64,000 nucleotides of DNA from Paguma larvata (GCA_030068075.1 CM057839.1:46900960-46964959); one strand, 5' to 3'. Counted from the first letter of the stretch, positions 23,237 to 34,744 are shown. The notes: generated by a model from the letters alone, not told the origin. Program-made: numbers and translations.

Positions 23237-24922
23237 TAACTTAGTCTTAAATACACAAATAAGTTAGTTAATACCTAGATTAAATAGTTAAAAGTTTCAT
23301 TCTCCCAATTACAACTTTATTTTTAATATTTGTATATAGGTACTAAAACAGGAAATACAATTTAATGTTTAACTAGGAAACTCTGCAGTCACAGTGATTT
23401 GTAGAATATAAATTATGAATGCTTCCAAAGACACAAAATCTGCATATTAATAAGTGCATTTAGAGAAGAGAAAAATATAATCATTAATTTTGTGCCTTGA
23501 TTATTCTATTCAATCTTAACCTTGACAAATATATACAGATTACAGGGTTAATAAGTTGTGATACAAAAGAAAATAAAAATCATTACTTTTCTTCTTCACT
23601 AAGTTAATTCATATGTTTCTATCTGTATATCTAGATGTAGATGTGTAGCTGACTGGCATAGGAATTAATGTACTAGATTTATGTGTATTCACTACTACAT
23701 CTAAATTCAAGTCGATTCCTATCATGGAAGTTTAAGTTAGTTATCCACACACAGCCATATTCACACACACATGACACTGATACATACATATATGTATATA
23801 TAGATTAGCATATATATATTATATATATATAATATAAGACAGAACTCTATATATACATTTATTTACATAGCATATCAAATTTAAAGTGGTCAAGTATACA
23901 TACACACTTAGATAATAAATACAATATAATGCATTGCTCAATCATTCTTACTTCTAACTACAGACACTTCTAATAAAAATAAATAAATATTTAAAAGGAT
24001 CAAAAGACTCTAAAATGCCTTCGGAAATATATGAACTCTTAATATGTTTTATCCCTGTTAGTGAAAATCTAAAAATATGCAAACCGAGTCTTCGTAGCGG
24101 CGGCAATGAATCAAACCTATTACTGAGACTTTAAGCCACTCCAGCTGCATGTGAAGGAGGTGTGAAAAAATGAAAGTTCAATAATCTAAAAAAACATAGT
24201 GCCTTTCCGCACTTTGTGGGATGGTGGTGATTGTGGAGCACACAGCGTAGTATTCACTCAGTGGGGGTTTTTTGCCATAGCAGTCTGATCTAAGACTAAA
24301 TCCTAATCCAAAATTAAACTCAAAATGTGTTTCATTGCATCGGAGCCAACATTTTTCTGAAATGTTTTCTCTAACGAAGCTCCCCTAAATCTCTGATTGT
24401 CTCAAGATTTTACCTTATATCAATGTATATCTTTAGAACATCTATTTTCCAAAAAAAATAAATAAATAAAAATAAAAATAAAAAATAAGTAAAAGGATAC
24501 CATTTTAAAACACATCTGTTTGGATGATTGCTTCCTATTACCTCATTTGGGAAATTGTAGATATTCTCTTACGTGTGGTAGAATAATAAAATGGAGTTGA
24601 AAATGTCTCCAGAATTGCATGCTTCTTACTGTGATAAACTGGAAGATTCGATTAACAGAATATAACTACAGAGATTATCAGTTTTCTAATTTGGGGTGTT
24701 AAAAGTAATTATCAACTGCGACAAACATTATTAAAAGTAGCTGAATTTTCTTTCGGTGGGAAAACAAATATCGACTAATTGTTGTTTTTCATTTGTTTAT
24801 ATAGTTCTATCATTTAAAGAATGATAATGTAATAACATATTGATACTTTTTACAATGAACTCATTAATGAAAAATCATAGTTTTTAATACACTAAAGAAA
24901 CTATTAGTAATTGCTAATCTAT
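23237..24922. other. Unassigned AT-rich sequence with AT simple repeats
   Basis: Alternating TA stretches lie at about 23790-23860 and an (AAAT)n run at about 24455-24490. At 24085-24110 there is a small CpG cluster in otherwise unique text. Confidence 0.4.
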
Positions 24923-25756
24923 TGTTGGGAGCCATTTTGGGCTCACAGGTTGAGACCCTCCCTGTGGAAAAGGTTGAAGCAAAGCTCCCACCAGCCAAAA
25001 TGGTGCCCAGTCTTACTTCCTTCTAAATAATTTTTCAGGCTTGGATTTCTTGAGCTGCTCTCATTCGCCCCAAGGAATGTAATGCTCTTTTGTTTTATGG
25101 CATTTAGATAAAAGGGAAAGACCTGGAGCACGATGCTTTGATGGATTATATCTGAATGAGAGTAGCCTGGCCAGAAGTAACCTTAAAGTTGCATCTTGGG
25201 GATGGGTTGCACAGACTGATAGCAGTTATGAGCTGCTGAATATTGGTGTGATTTGCGTAATCGTTGGGCTCCTATTATGTAAATTCACTCATTCATAATC
25301 AAAGGACAAGCACTGGGAATTCTGTCCTTGCCAGATGGGTTGCACCTCCCCCGTTGCAGTTGGAAGAAAAGGCAGAATGACTCCTGGCCTGTTTATAGAT
25401 AATTAATATAGGCAGGCTTAGGTAACTTCCTGTTCTCTCTTCCTGCCTTAAATTTATATGCTAATTAACCTGAAAACAGCTTGCAAGATTGAGGAAATCG
25501 CCACTTTGCTGATAAAAACACATTATTGTTCAAACTATGCTTACGGATGGAATGTCACTCATTGCCTGTAAAGTCATTTACTACATTTAAGTAAAGACAC
25601 TGAGACCAGCAGGGCAGAGATGCCAGAATAGAGAGATGCCAGAATTGCCGGAGCTGCCTGCTTGGTGATCAGACTACATCTGTGGCTCTCTCATTCCTTT
25701 CGCCGGCCATCCATCCTTTGGGGACCCCTGGACTCAGCCGGAGCTGGACTCTGGCA
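24923..25756 (+). mobile_element. Solo LTR, betaretrovirus-like (class II) ERV, plus orientation
   Basis: The element starts TGTTGGGAGCCATTTTGGG and ends GGAGCTGGACTCTGGCA, so it has TG...CA ends. A perfect 6-bp target duplication ATCTAT lies at 24917-24922 and 25757-25762. The 6-bp length is characteristic of class II (ERVK/betaretrovirus-like) integration, and the TGTTGGGAGCC start also recalls that class. A degenerate polyA signal AGTAAA lies at 25590-25595. It carries a short internal repeat, GATGCCAGAAT, near 25620-25645. No internal viral genes adjoin it, so it is a solo LTR left by recombination. It is the same family as the minus-strand LTR at 27349-28128. Confidence 0.9.
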
Positions 25757-25762
25757 ATCTAT

Positions 25763-26029
25763 GAGTACATGATCAAATAAATTAAGCAGCATGAGCTAAA
25801 GCCTCTGTACTTAAACCACATATAACAGAGCTCTTCAAGTTGCTGTTTTCTAGTTGCTTCAAGAAGGCAACATCAGGACATCTAGGCTTATGAGGAACAT
25901 TTTCCTAATGTGCAATACTTAAGATGAGGATCAAATAATGTAGCAAAGAAAAATGGGCTGCAAATTACTGATCACTTAGATGACAATAGATGCTACATAA
26001 AATTTGAGAAGTTCAAAACCTACATTTAT
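25763..26029. other. Unassigned sequence
   Basis: No repeat or gene was recognised. Confidence 0.4.
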
Positions 26030-26790
26030 TATATACCATTCATGTTTATTGCACCAGTATTCAAATTGGCCAAGATTTGGAAACAACCTAAATGTCCATC
26101 AACAGATAAATGAATGAAGATGAGACACACACACACACACACGTGTCTATATACTCACACATATATACATGTGTACATGTGTGTATGTTAATATATATGT
26201 ATGTATACATATACACAGCATGTGGTGTATACATGTATACAGGTTTATGCATGCATGTATGTGTGTGTTTGTACACACAATGGAATATGTTTCAATTGTG
26301 AGAAAGAGGGAAATCCTGCCATTTGTGACAACATAGACGGATCTTAAGGGCATTATGTTACAGAGGTAAGTCAGATAAACAAAGACAAATACTGCATAAT
26401 AGCACTTATATGTGGAATCTAAGAAATCCAAATTCATAAAAAAGAGTAGAATGGTGGTTACCAGGGTATAGGAGGTAGGGGAATTGGGGAGGTGTTGTTT
26501 AAGGGTACAAACTTGCATCTAGTAGGGAAATAAGTTCTGGAGACTTCATACACAGCATAGTGATTACAGTCAACGATACTATATAACGAACCTCAAAGTT
26601 GCTAAGAGACTAGATCTACATTATCCTTACCACACACACAAAAAAATAATTACATGATAGAGAAGTTAGCTATTACTGTGATGATAATCATATGGCAGCA
26701 TATAAATATATCAAATAAATGTTACACACCTTAAACTTACACAATGTTGTAGGCCAATTATGTCTCAATTAAAAAAAAATTCTATCAGAA
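26030..26790 (+). mobile_element. L1 3' end (ORF2 tail plus 3'UTR), interrupted by a microsatellite
   Basis: TGTTTATTGCACCAGTATTCAAATTGGCC...AACCTAAATGTCCATCAACAGATAAATGAATG is the very end of L1 ORF2. After the microsatellite, the 3'UTR landmarks ACAATGGAATATG, GTGACAACATAGACGGATCTTAAGGGC, TGGTGGTTACCAGGG and AATGTTACACACCTTAAACTT follow, with a poly-A tail at 26770. It is 5' truncated. Confidence 0.88.
26118..26285. repeat. (CA)n and alternating purine-pyrimidine repeat
   Basis: (AC)9 followed by about 140 bp of mostly alternating purine-pyrimidine text (TATACATGTGTACATGTGTGTATG...). Several overlapping open frames on both strands come only from it. Confidence 0.9.
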
Positions 26791-27299
26791 GGACTTCCAT
26801 TTTTTTGTGCTACTTGTAAGTCCATCAATTTCCAATCTCATTAATATTTAAGTGAGTAATAACAACTTATTAAATGCAGTGGCAACAAACTAAAATAGTT
26901 TTTTTTAATATAGAGAGGAGAAGAAAGTGTGTAATGGAGAAAAATCTTTACAGAATGGCAAGAACTTATGGATTTTGGCATCAGGAGAATGTTAGATTTT
27001 AATCTGTCGACTTGCAAAGTGATCTATTAACTATAGTTCTACTGAGGCACTATCATTACATTCCTTAGACACTGGAAAGAGATCTAGGAAGATAATGTAT
27101 GCAACACACCTGCCACTTGTTAGGGACAAGGTAAGATTTCCAAAATGACCAGAAATTTGGGCAAAAGTAACATTAGAAGTTTTTGTTTTTGTTGGAAGTG
27201 TTTTTTAATTCTATGGCTAAGAAAATGTTTTGTTCAGAAATCAAAGGTTGGGACAAAATGTGCTAAATAGTATGATTTTTCTCCACAGACAGAGAGACA
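26791..27299. other. Unassigned sequence
   Basis: No gene or clear repeat was recognised. Confidence 0.4.
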
Positions 27300-27348
27300 G
27301 AGAATATAAAAAAACCTAATACCCTTTCATGATAAGAAGAAAGGACAT

Positions 27349-28128
27349 TGCCGGAGTCCAGCTCCAGCGAGTCCAAGAGTCCCCGAAGGGTGAACGTTGT
27401 CAGCAAATGAACGACTCCGAGAACTGCGTGGTTTCTGGAACCAGGCAGGCACACTTCTTCGCCCTATGGGTCTCAGTATCTTTATTTAAAGGAAGTCAAA
27501 GAGTGACATTACATCAGTAAGCAGTCTGATATCTTAAGTAACAATGTGTTTTTTTTTTCAGCAAAGTGGCAATTTCCTCAATCTTGCAAGTTGTTTTCAA
27601 GTTAATTAGCATATAAATTTAAGGCAGGGGGAGAGAACAGGGTGTTACATCGAGTCCTATGTTAATTAATTATTTATAAACAGGCCAGGAGTCATTCTGC
27701 CTGTTCTTCCAACTATAAAGGGGGAGGAGCAACCCATCTGGCAAGGACAGAATTCCAATGTTTGGCCTTTGCTTATGAGTGAATTTACACAATAGGGCCT
27801 AACGTTTACATAAGTTACACTAATATTTAGTCAGCTCATAACTGCTATCAGTTTGTGTAACCTATCCCCAAGAGGCTGCTTAGAGGTTGTTTCTGGCCAG
27901 GTTACTCTCATTCAGATGTAATCCATCAAAGTATCACACTCCAGGTCCTTCTTTTTTATTTAAGTGCCATAAAACACAAGAGCATTACATTCTTTGAGGC
28001 TGAAGAGGGCAATTCAAGAAATCCAGGCCTGAAAGATGGGGTGCCATTTGATTGGCAGGAGCCTTGCTGTGACTGCCTTCTCACACAAGGAAGCTTCTCG
28101 ACATGTGTGCCCAAGATGGCTCCCAACA
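27349..28128 (-). mobile_element. Solo LTR, same class II ERV family, minus orientation, inside L1
   Basis: On the minus strand it begins TGTTGGGAGCCATCTTGGGC and ends GGAGCTGGACTCCGGCA. A perfect 6-bp target duplication GGACAT lies at 27343-27348 and 28129-28134. A canonical AATAAA (minus strand) lies at 27481-27486, followed by the same R-like text as in the other copy. It aligns along its whole length with the LTR at 24923-25756, apart from small indels. It interrupts an L1 ORF2 and so is younger than that L1. No viral coding sequence is attached. Confidence 0.93.
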
Positions 28129-28948
28129 GGACATACTCAGAGAAGAAGGGAACTTCTCAACGTCATAAAGAGCATTTATGTAAAACCCAAAGCTCGTATT
28201 GAAATTACTGGTGGAAGTCTGAAATTGCCCCTAATATTAGGCATAAGACAAAGATGCTTATCATGAATAATTATTATCGTTAAGATGATGATACTCTCCA
28301 AATTGCCCTATGATTCAACCCAAGACCTAAGAAAATAGAAGCTGTCCTTTTTTTTTTTTTTTCCAGAAATTGACAACCTGATCTTAAAATTCCTCTGGAA
28401 ATGCAAATGATACAAAATGTATAAAACAAGACTAAGGCAGAAGTATGTAATAGAGGACTTGCACTTTCTGATTTTACAATGTGTCACAAAGTAATAGCAA
28501 TGAAGAATGTGTGGAACTGCTATAAGATTAGACCTATACATCAAGGGTATGGGATGGAGATTCCAGAAGTCAACCCATAGATTTTATGGCCAGTGATTTT
28601 TCATCAAGGTGCCTACTATTCAATAGGGAAAGAATACAAGGTAACCCTTTATATAAGAACTTATGCAACTGAACACTAAAAAAAACAAACAAACCTGATT
28701 TTAAAAAATGGGCAGGGGACCTGGATAGGTATTTTCCCAAACATCCAGATGGTCAATAGATTCATGAAAAGATTTTCAACATCACTCATCATCAGGGAAG
28801 TGCAAATCAAAACCACAATGGGATATCACCTCACACTAGTAAAAATGGATAGGATCAAAAAGACAAGAAATGCAACGTGTGGGTAAGTATGTGGAGAAAG
28901 GAAAACACTTGTGCACTGTTGACGGGAAAATAAACTAGTGCAACCATT

Positions 28949-29137
28949 GTGCAGAAAGTATGGTGGCTTTTCAATAAATTAAAAGTAGAAACACCATATG
29001 ATCCAGTAATTCCACTACTGGGTATTTACCCAAAGACAATGAAAACACTAACTTGGAAAGATGCATGCACTCCTATGTTTATTGCAACATTATTTATAAT
29101 TGCAAAGTATGGAAGCACCCCAAGTGTACATCCATAG
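28949..29137 (+). pseudogene. L1 ORF2 C-terminal fragment
   Basis: A 62-codon open stretch that encodes the conserved C-terminal L1 ORF2 text, including PYDPVIPLLGIYPK and CTPMFIATLF. It is a remnant of the reverse-transcriptase/endonuclease protein with neither catalytic domain present. It is not a gene. Confidence 0.85.
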
Positions 29138-30232
29138 ATGAACTGATACATAAGATGTTCATATGTATACAATGGAATATTAGTCATAAGAACAAATGAG
29201 ATCTTGCCATTTGCTACAACATGGATGGACCTAGAGGGTGTTATGCTAAGTGAAATAAATTAGATAAATACCATATGATTTCACTTATCTTTGGGGAAAA
29301 AAAAGACAAACAAAACAAGCAAAACAGACTCTCATATCAGAGAACAAACTGGTGGTTGCCAGGAGGGATAATGCAGGGGGGATGGGCCAATAGATAAAAG
29401 GGATTAAGTACAAATTTCTAGTTACAAAATAAGTAAGTCACAAAGATGAAATGTACAGTGAAAGGAATATAGTCAATAGTATTGTAATAATGTTTTATGT
29501 TGACAGGTGGTGACTATGCTTATCACGCAATTTTATGTATAATGCAGTTCTATATGTTACTCATCCCAATGAGTAATGCATAGAATTATCAAATCAATGT
29601 TATAACCTGAAACTAACATAACATCGTAAGTCAATTACGCTTCAATAAAAATTATGAGAAATAAGTTATTTCTACACATGTTGCTCTGACAACTGACAAA
29701 ATAAAAAATAAAAGATAAAATAGAAAAGAAAAATGAAATTGGACCTCTTCGTACACCACATGCAACAATGAGCTCAAATGGATCAATAATCTAAATATAA
29801 GATAAACTCAGGAACAGAAGAAAACAGTGTAATTCTGTGTAACCTTGACTACTCAACATGTTCTTATACATGATATGTAGAACAGATAATTAAAGATAAA
29901 ATACAGTGACTTTCTCAAAATCTTCAAATATCATCATCAAGAAAGGGAAAAGAATTCATAAAATACATTGTCATATTTGAAAATTATATATTTAATAAGG
30001 GTAAGGATCTAGTATCCAGAATATAGCTTAAAATCTTAAAACTCAACAACAAAAGAGAAATAACTGAATATAAAACTAGAGAGGTTTTTCTGAAGAAGAT
30101 TTACAAATGGCCGTTAAGCACATGTAAAGACACTCTGCATCATTAGTCATTCTGGAAGTGTCATTTGAAACCACTACAAAATCTCAATTCATATCCGTTA
30201 CAATGGTTAAAATTTTAAAACCTTAGATGACT

Positions 30233-30454
30233 GGGGCACCTGGGGTGGTTCAGTTGGTTAAGCTTCCGGCTCTTGGTTTACACTCAGGTCATGATCTCAT
30301 GGTTGGTGAGTTCAAGTCCCACAACAGGCTCTGAGCTGAGAATGCAGAGCCTGCTTGGGATTCTCTCTCTCTACCCCTTCCCTGCTCGCTCTCTCTCTCT
30401 CTCTCTCTCAAAATAAATCAATAAACTAAACTAAAAAAGAAAAAAAAAAAAAAA
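30233..30454 (+). mobile_element. Felid SINE in L1
   Basis: GGGGCACCTGGGGTGGTTCAG start, CT-rich tail with (CT)n, A-rich end. The target duplication is not clear. Confidence 0.9.
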
Positions 30455-30555
30455 CGATAGCAAGAATTTGCAAGAATGCAGAAAAACTGGAATTCTCACA
30501 TACTGCTAGTGGAAATAGTTTCTCAAAAAAATTATACATAAAGTCATCACATGTC

Positions 30556-30782
30556 AGGGTGCTTGTGTGGCTCAGTCCATTGAGCATCCAGCTCTTGATT
30601 TCTGCTCAGGTCATGATCCCAGTGTTGGGAGATCAAGACCCATATGGGGCTGTGTGCTGATTGTGGATCTTGTTTAAGATTCTCTCTCTCTCCCTCTCTC
30701 TCTCTTTCTGTCTCTTTCCTCCTCTGCCCTTTGCCCCATTCACATGCTCTCTCTAAAATAAAAAAAAATAAAAATAAAAACA
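30556..30782 (+). mobile_element. Felid SINE in L1
   Basis: AGGGTGCTTGTGTGGCTCAGTCC start. Imperfect target duplication AAAGTCATCACATGTC (before) and AAAGTCATCATGTGAC (after 30782). The minus-strand open frame at 30547-30783 is an artefact of this element. Confidence 0.9.
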
Positions 30783-31496
30783 AAAGTCATCATGTGACCT
30801 AGAAGTGCTATTCCTAGGTATATACCCAAGAGAATTTAAAACGTCTCCACATGATGTAAATAGGAAACATGTCAATGTGTTCATAGAAGTTGTATTCATA
30901 TTAGCCAACAAGTAGAAACAATCCAAGAGTTTATCAATAGTCTAATGGATAAAGAAAATATCGTCTATCCATGTAATGAAGTATGCATCACAAAAAGAAA
31001 TGAAATACTTGTAAAATCTTCAACATGAATTAACCTTGAAAACATCACACTAAGTGAAAGAAGACACAAAAGGACAAATTATATGATTCTGCTTACGTGG
31101 AATGTCCAGAATAGGCAAATCAATAGACAAGAAAGATTATTATTTCCTGATGAAGGGGGAATGAGAGAATGGTAAGTGAATGCTAATGAGTACAGCAGGT
31201 TTTTTTTTTTTTTGAGTGATAAAAATGTTCTTGAATTAGATAGCAGTGATGACTGAAAAACCTGTGATTCTAATACAAATCATTATACATTTTAAATGAT
31301 ATGTATATTACATCTCAATTAAAAAAAAGTTTTATATCATTCTCTACCCTCCACTACAAGCTATTTGGTTTTCAAAATGGGGGGGGAAGGATATGAAAAG
31401 CAGAAACAAGTATACTGAGAAAAAATATAATTAGGACCAGACACAAATGTGCCATTGATGGTAGAATTAACACAGAATTAAAATTAACAATATATT

Positions 31497-31722
31497 AGGG
31501 CACCTAGGTGGCTCAGTTAGTTGAGTATGAGACTCTTGATCCTGCTCAGGTCATGATTATCACAGTTCGTGGGTTTGAGCCCCACGTTAGGCTCTGTGCT
31601 GACAGCATGGAACCTGCTTAAGGTTATCTCTCCCCCTCTCTCTGCCCTTTCCTTACATGCCCTCTCTCTCTCTCTCTCTGTCTGTCTCTCACTCTCAAAA
31701 ATAAATAAACATTAACAAATAA
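31497..31722 (+). mobile_element. Felid SINE
   Basis: AGGGCACCTAGGTGGCTCAG start. Target duplication TAACAATATATT at 31485-31496 and 31723-31734. Confidence 0.95.
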
Positions 31723-31734
31723 TAACAATATATT

Positions 31735-32732
31735 GAATGTTCTGATAGTAAAGGTAGATAGCCCACATGATGAGATGATAAATTTCAACAAAGATGTAGA
31801 TTTGAGAAGGAACGGAGTAGTAATTCTGCAAATAACAGCAAAACTATAACAGAGATAAAGAGTGTCATTACAGACTCATCTGTAACTTGATTGGGCTGAG
31901 AAAAGAATCCATGAACTTTAAGATGAGTCATTAAAGATTATGCTCTCTTAATAATAAATAGAACAAAGTGTGGAAGGAGGGAGAGGAGGAAGAGAAAAAA
32001 AAAGAAGAGGAAGGAGAGGGAGAGACAAGGGGTGAAGAAGGGAAATAGAGGGTAAGAAGAAAGAAAATGTTCTAGTATTCACGTTTTGTAACTGCATAAT
32101 ACTCTGAACAAAAAGTCACATATCTCACAGTTGGGAAAGTTGTAGTCAATCCAGACTTTCATACTTCCTAACTCAGATCTTACACAAGGTATCATACTGT
32201 CTTTCAGGCAACCACACATATACTGTAGTGGATTATGTAAATTCATGCCAGGTGTGTAACAAACAATCCCAAATATTTGTGGCTTAACATGAGTAAAATA
32301 TGTCTTTTCCAAACTCCATACTTCTCAAAATCTTAATACTTTGTAGCTGAGAATACACCACTGAGCATCATCTTAAAAATGGTAGCCCAGCATTCTGAAG
32401 ACCTTATTATGTGTTATTCCTCCATAGCAGGAAAGAACTTAGTATATCCCAAAAGATATCTTATGGCCAGGATGAGAGATTGTGTACATGACTTCTGCTC
32501 TTATTCTATTGAATAGAACCTAGCCATATAATTTTCATATAAATGTAAGAGACTGAGGAATGCCATTTCCTTGTTTGGTCAGGAAGAAAAATTATAATTA
32601 AGTATATTTAATCTTTTTTTGCTAATATATATATCATATGCATAGGTATTTTTGGTATGTAGATTTAAACTACATGATTGCCATATATGCATATATAATC
32701 ACTGATTATTAACACCTAGATATTATCTTTTA
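31735..32732. other. Unassigned sequence with a polypurine tract
   Basis: Apart from the polypurine tract at 31972-32068, no gene or repeat was recognised. The 77-codon minus frame at 32079-32312 has no known domain. Confidence 0.4.
31972..32068. repeat. Polypurine (GA) tract
   Basis: About 97 bases almost entirely A and G on the plus strand, with a few T or C interruptions near 32030-32055. Confidence 0.9.
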
Positions 32733-33250
32733 TATTAGTTTACTAATGTTACATAACAGTTTACCCAAACATAGCAGCTTAAAACAAAAACAATGCAAAT
32801 TTATATTTCAGTTTCTTTGAGTGTGTCAAGAGTGTGGACACGAATTAGATGAGTTCTCTGCTCAGAGTCTCGCTAGGCTAAAATCAGGATTTTGGAAAAG
32901 GCTCTAATCTCATTTGAAGCTTAGGGTTCTCTTCCAAGCTCAAACATTTTTGGGACTACTTAATTCCCTGTGGCTGTAAAACTGAGGTCCTCAGATGCAA
33001 AAGACTGCCTATTATTTCTGCTATGTGGTCCTCTCTAGAACATGACATTTTGCTTTTTCAAATCCAAAGGAAAAGCGTCTATACTGTTTCAAATATCTTT
33101 GATTTCTTCCATCTTGGATCTCAAGACTCTTTTAAAACGCTCACATGAGCCTCATCTTCTATAGGTAATCAGTTATAGAGATCCGAAGGTAGTACCTTTT
33201 CCTGTATCATACAATGGGCTAGCAATGCTCTCCTGACACCTGGAGACAGG
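32733..33250 (-). mobile_element. MLT1-type LTR remnant
   Basis: TATTAGTTTACTAATG, TAACAGTTTACCCAAACATAGCAGCTTAAAACAA, TTTCTTTGAGTGTGTCAAGAGTGTGGACACG, AGGCTAAAATCAGGATTTTGG, TCTCATTTGAAGC and CTATGTGGTCCTCTCTAGAACATGACATTTGC-like text follow the reverse complement of an MLT1-type LTR. The right end fades between 33110 and 33360. Confidence 0.7.
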
Positions 33251-33762
33251 GCCATTAGTTTCTTTAAATGTAATCAGATTAGAAAACCCATTCTAGAAAA
33301 CTTCAAATAACACAACCTTAAGATTCTGTTCTTCTGGAATTACTTTTAGTATCAAAATACTGTAACAGCTGGGGTTCAGCAACAGAACCAGTGGGAGAAT
33401 ATCATATCATATCATAATGTATCATATTACAATGGATTGGACACTAAAAAAATTGTGGATATTTGCTCAACAAGTTCAAAATATGGGTGCTGACTCAGCA
33501 GGTTCAAAGTGGGAAAGCTCACAACCAGGTGAGAACCACAGAAACATGAGCCAAAGCTGTTGAAAAAGTGGGCATCTATCTCCTTCTCTCTAAGGAGGGC
33601 CTAATATCACTTTTAGGAACTTACAACTAACTAAATCAACTATAACCAGGATAATCTTTCTGTTTTAAAGTAAACTGGGGATTTTAATTTTACTTAAAAA
33701 AAATCCCTTCATTGAAGCACGTATGCTAATGTGTGTTCCAGTAACTGAGAGGTTTGTGGCCA
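33251..33762. other. Unassigned sequence
   Basis: A short (ATATC)n-like stretch lies at 33400-33430. No gene or named repeat was seen. The text near 33365-33400 recalls an old mammalian repeat, but I cannot place it. Confidence 0.35.
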
Positions 33763-33778
33763 CTGATTCCCTTTTATT

Positions 33779-33981
33779 TTTTTAAGGTTTATTCATTTTT
33801 CAGAGACAGAGACAGAGCATGAGTGGGGGAGATGTAGGGGGACAGGACACAGAATCTGAAGAGGCTCGAGGTTCTGAACTGTCAGCAAAGAGTCCTATGC
33901 GGGGCGGGAACTCACAGAATGCTAGATTGTACCTTGAGCTGAAAATTGGATGCTTAACTGACTGAGCTACCCAAGCACCCT
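33779..33981 (-). mobile_element. Felid SINE
   Basis: Reverse-complement SINE ending TTAACTGACTGAGCTACCC. Perfect 16-bp target duplication CTGATTCCCTTTTATT at 33763-33778 and 33982-33997. Confidence 0.95.
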
Positions 33982-33997
33982 CTGATTCCCTTTTATT

Positions 33998-34744
33998 CTT
34001 AAATTCTCACAAGAGAGTATCTTTTATATTCCATCCTTCCAAGACATACTAGAAAGGGAAATCTGGGGCACATAGGTGAGCCAATGTAATTTGACACTGC
34101 CTACTCATCCCGGTCCCGGCTGTTGATTGACCACCCATAAAAAGCTCTTTAACTAGTACTTAATTCCCAAATACGGGCAATAAAAAAATTAGTATTTCCA
34201 CTTACAAGATACACCTATCTAGCATACAATAAAAAAAATACTAAGCCTTTCTCCAGAAAAGGATAGAGTCTTTGGATAACATTTACTTTCCTCCATAGAT
34301 ACCTGAATGCCTGATATCCAGCCAAACTATTAGCTATAGCTCATGAACAATATTAGGACTGTATTTCTGACCATCTCTCTTTCCAGGCAAATAAATAAAT
34401 AAATGAGTGAATAAATAAGTAAATAAGTAAATAAATAAATAAATGTTCCTAATTAGGAATTTGTTCGATTAATTAAATCCCTAATTGGGAATCTGCTCCA
34501 TTAGGAATTTAGAATAACACGTTCAGGTGTTCCCAATCATAAGGCATTAAACTCGCAGGGAGTTGTATGGAGTATTTCAAGAGATACACCACTTTCCTGA
34601 AGAAGTTTAAATGCTAGTTTCACCCTAAGGAGCAGTGAGTGGTAAAAAGAAATGGTCCTGGTGAAAAGAGCTGGAGCCATGAACTTTAGCTCTGGAATTT
34701 GATTTTACTCTACTTCTAAGTGAAGTTAGACCGTTACTGTTTTA
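33998..34744. other. Unassigned sequence with (AAAT)n
   Basis: No gene was seen. 34660-34740 has a faint MIR-like look (AGAGCTGGAGCCATGAA...CTACTTCTAAGTGAAG). A (AAAT/AAGT)n run occupies 34388-34444. Confidence 0.35.
34388..34444. repeat. (AAAT)n microsatellite, imperfect
   Basis: AAAT and AAGT tetramers in tandem, read directly. Confidence 0.93.

Larger units (their letters stand above)
27300..29665 (+). mobile_element. L1 element, 5' truncated, ORF2 part and 3' end, split by a solo LTR
   Basis: Before the LTR, CTAATACCCTTTCATGATAAGAAGAAA matches L1 ORF2. After it, GGGAACTTCTCAACGTCATAAAGAGCATTTATG continues the same ORF2 region. Then come TACTCTCCAAATTGCC, CAGAAATTGACAACCTGATC, CATCAGGGAAGTGCAAATCAAAACC, CCATATGATCCAGTAATTCCACTACTGGG and the carnivore-type 3'UTR ending AACCTGAAACTAACATAACATC with TCAATAAAAATTA. 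Several internal deletions are present and the reading frame is broken. Confidence 0.9.
29735..31332 (+). mobile_element. Second L1 copy (older type), with two SINE insertions
   Basis: Landmarks in order: AAATTGGACCTCTTCGTACACCACATGC, GGATCTAGTATCCAGAATAT, AAACTCAACAACAAAAG, TTTACAAATGGCCGTTAAGCACATG, CATTAGTCATTCTGG, [SINE], GCAGAAAAACTGGAATTCTCACATACTGCTAG, [SINE], GTGCTATTCCTAGGTATATACCC, CACTAAGTGAAAGAAG and a 3' end ATTACATCTCAATTAAAAAAAAG. It lies directly downstream of the previous L1, in the same orientation, and is more diverged. Confidence 0.87.

Noticed and set aside
24923..28128. A complete provirus with two LTRs
   Set aside because: The LTRs are in opposite orientation, each has its own target duplication, and the spacer is L1 and unassigned DNA, not viral genes.
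31333..31484. Processed pseudogene (A-rich tails near L1 ends)
   Set aside because: The A-rich tails belong to L1 and SINE 3' ends. No mRNA-like coding text precedes them.
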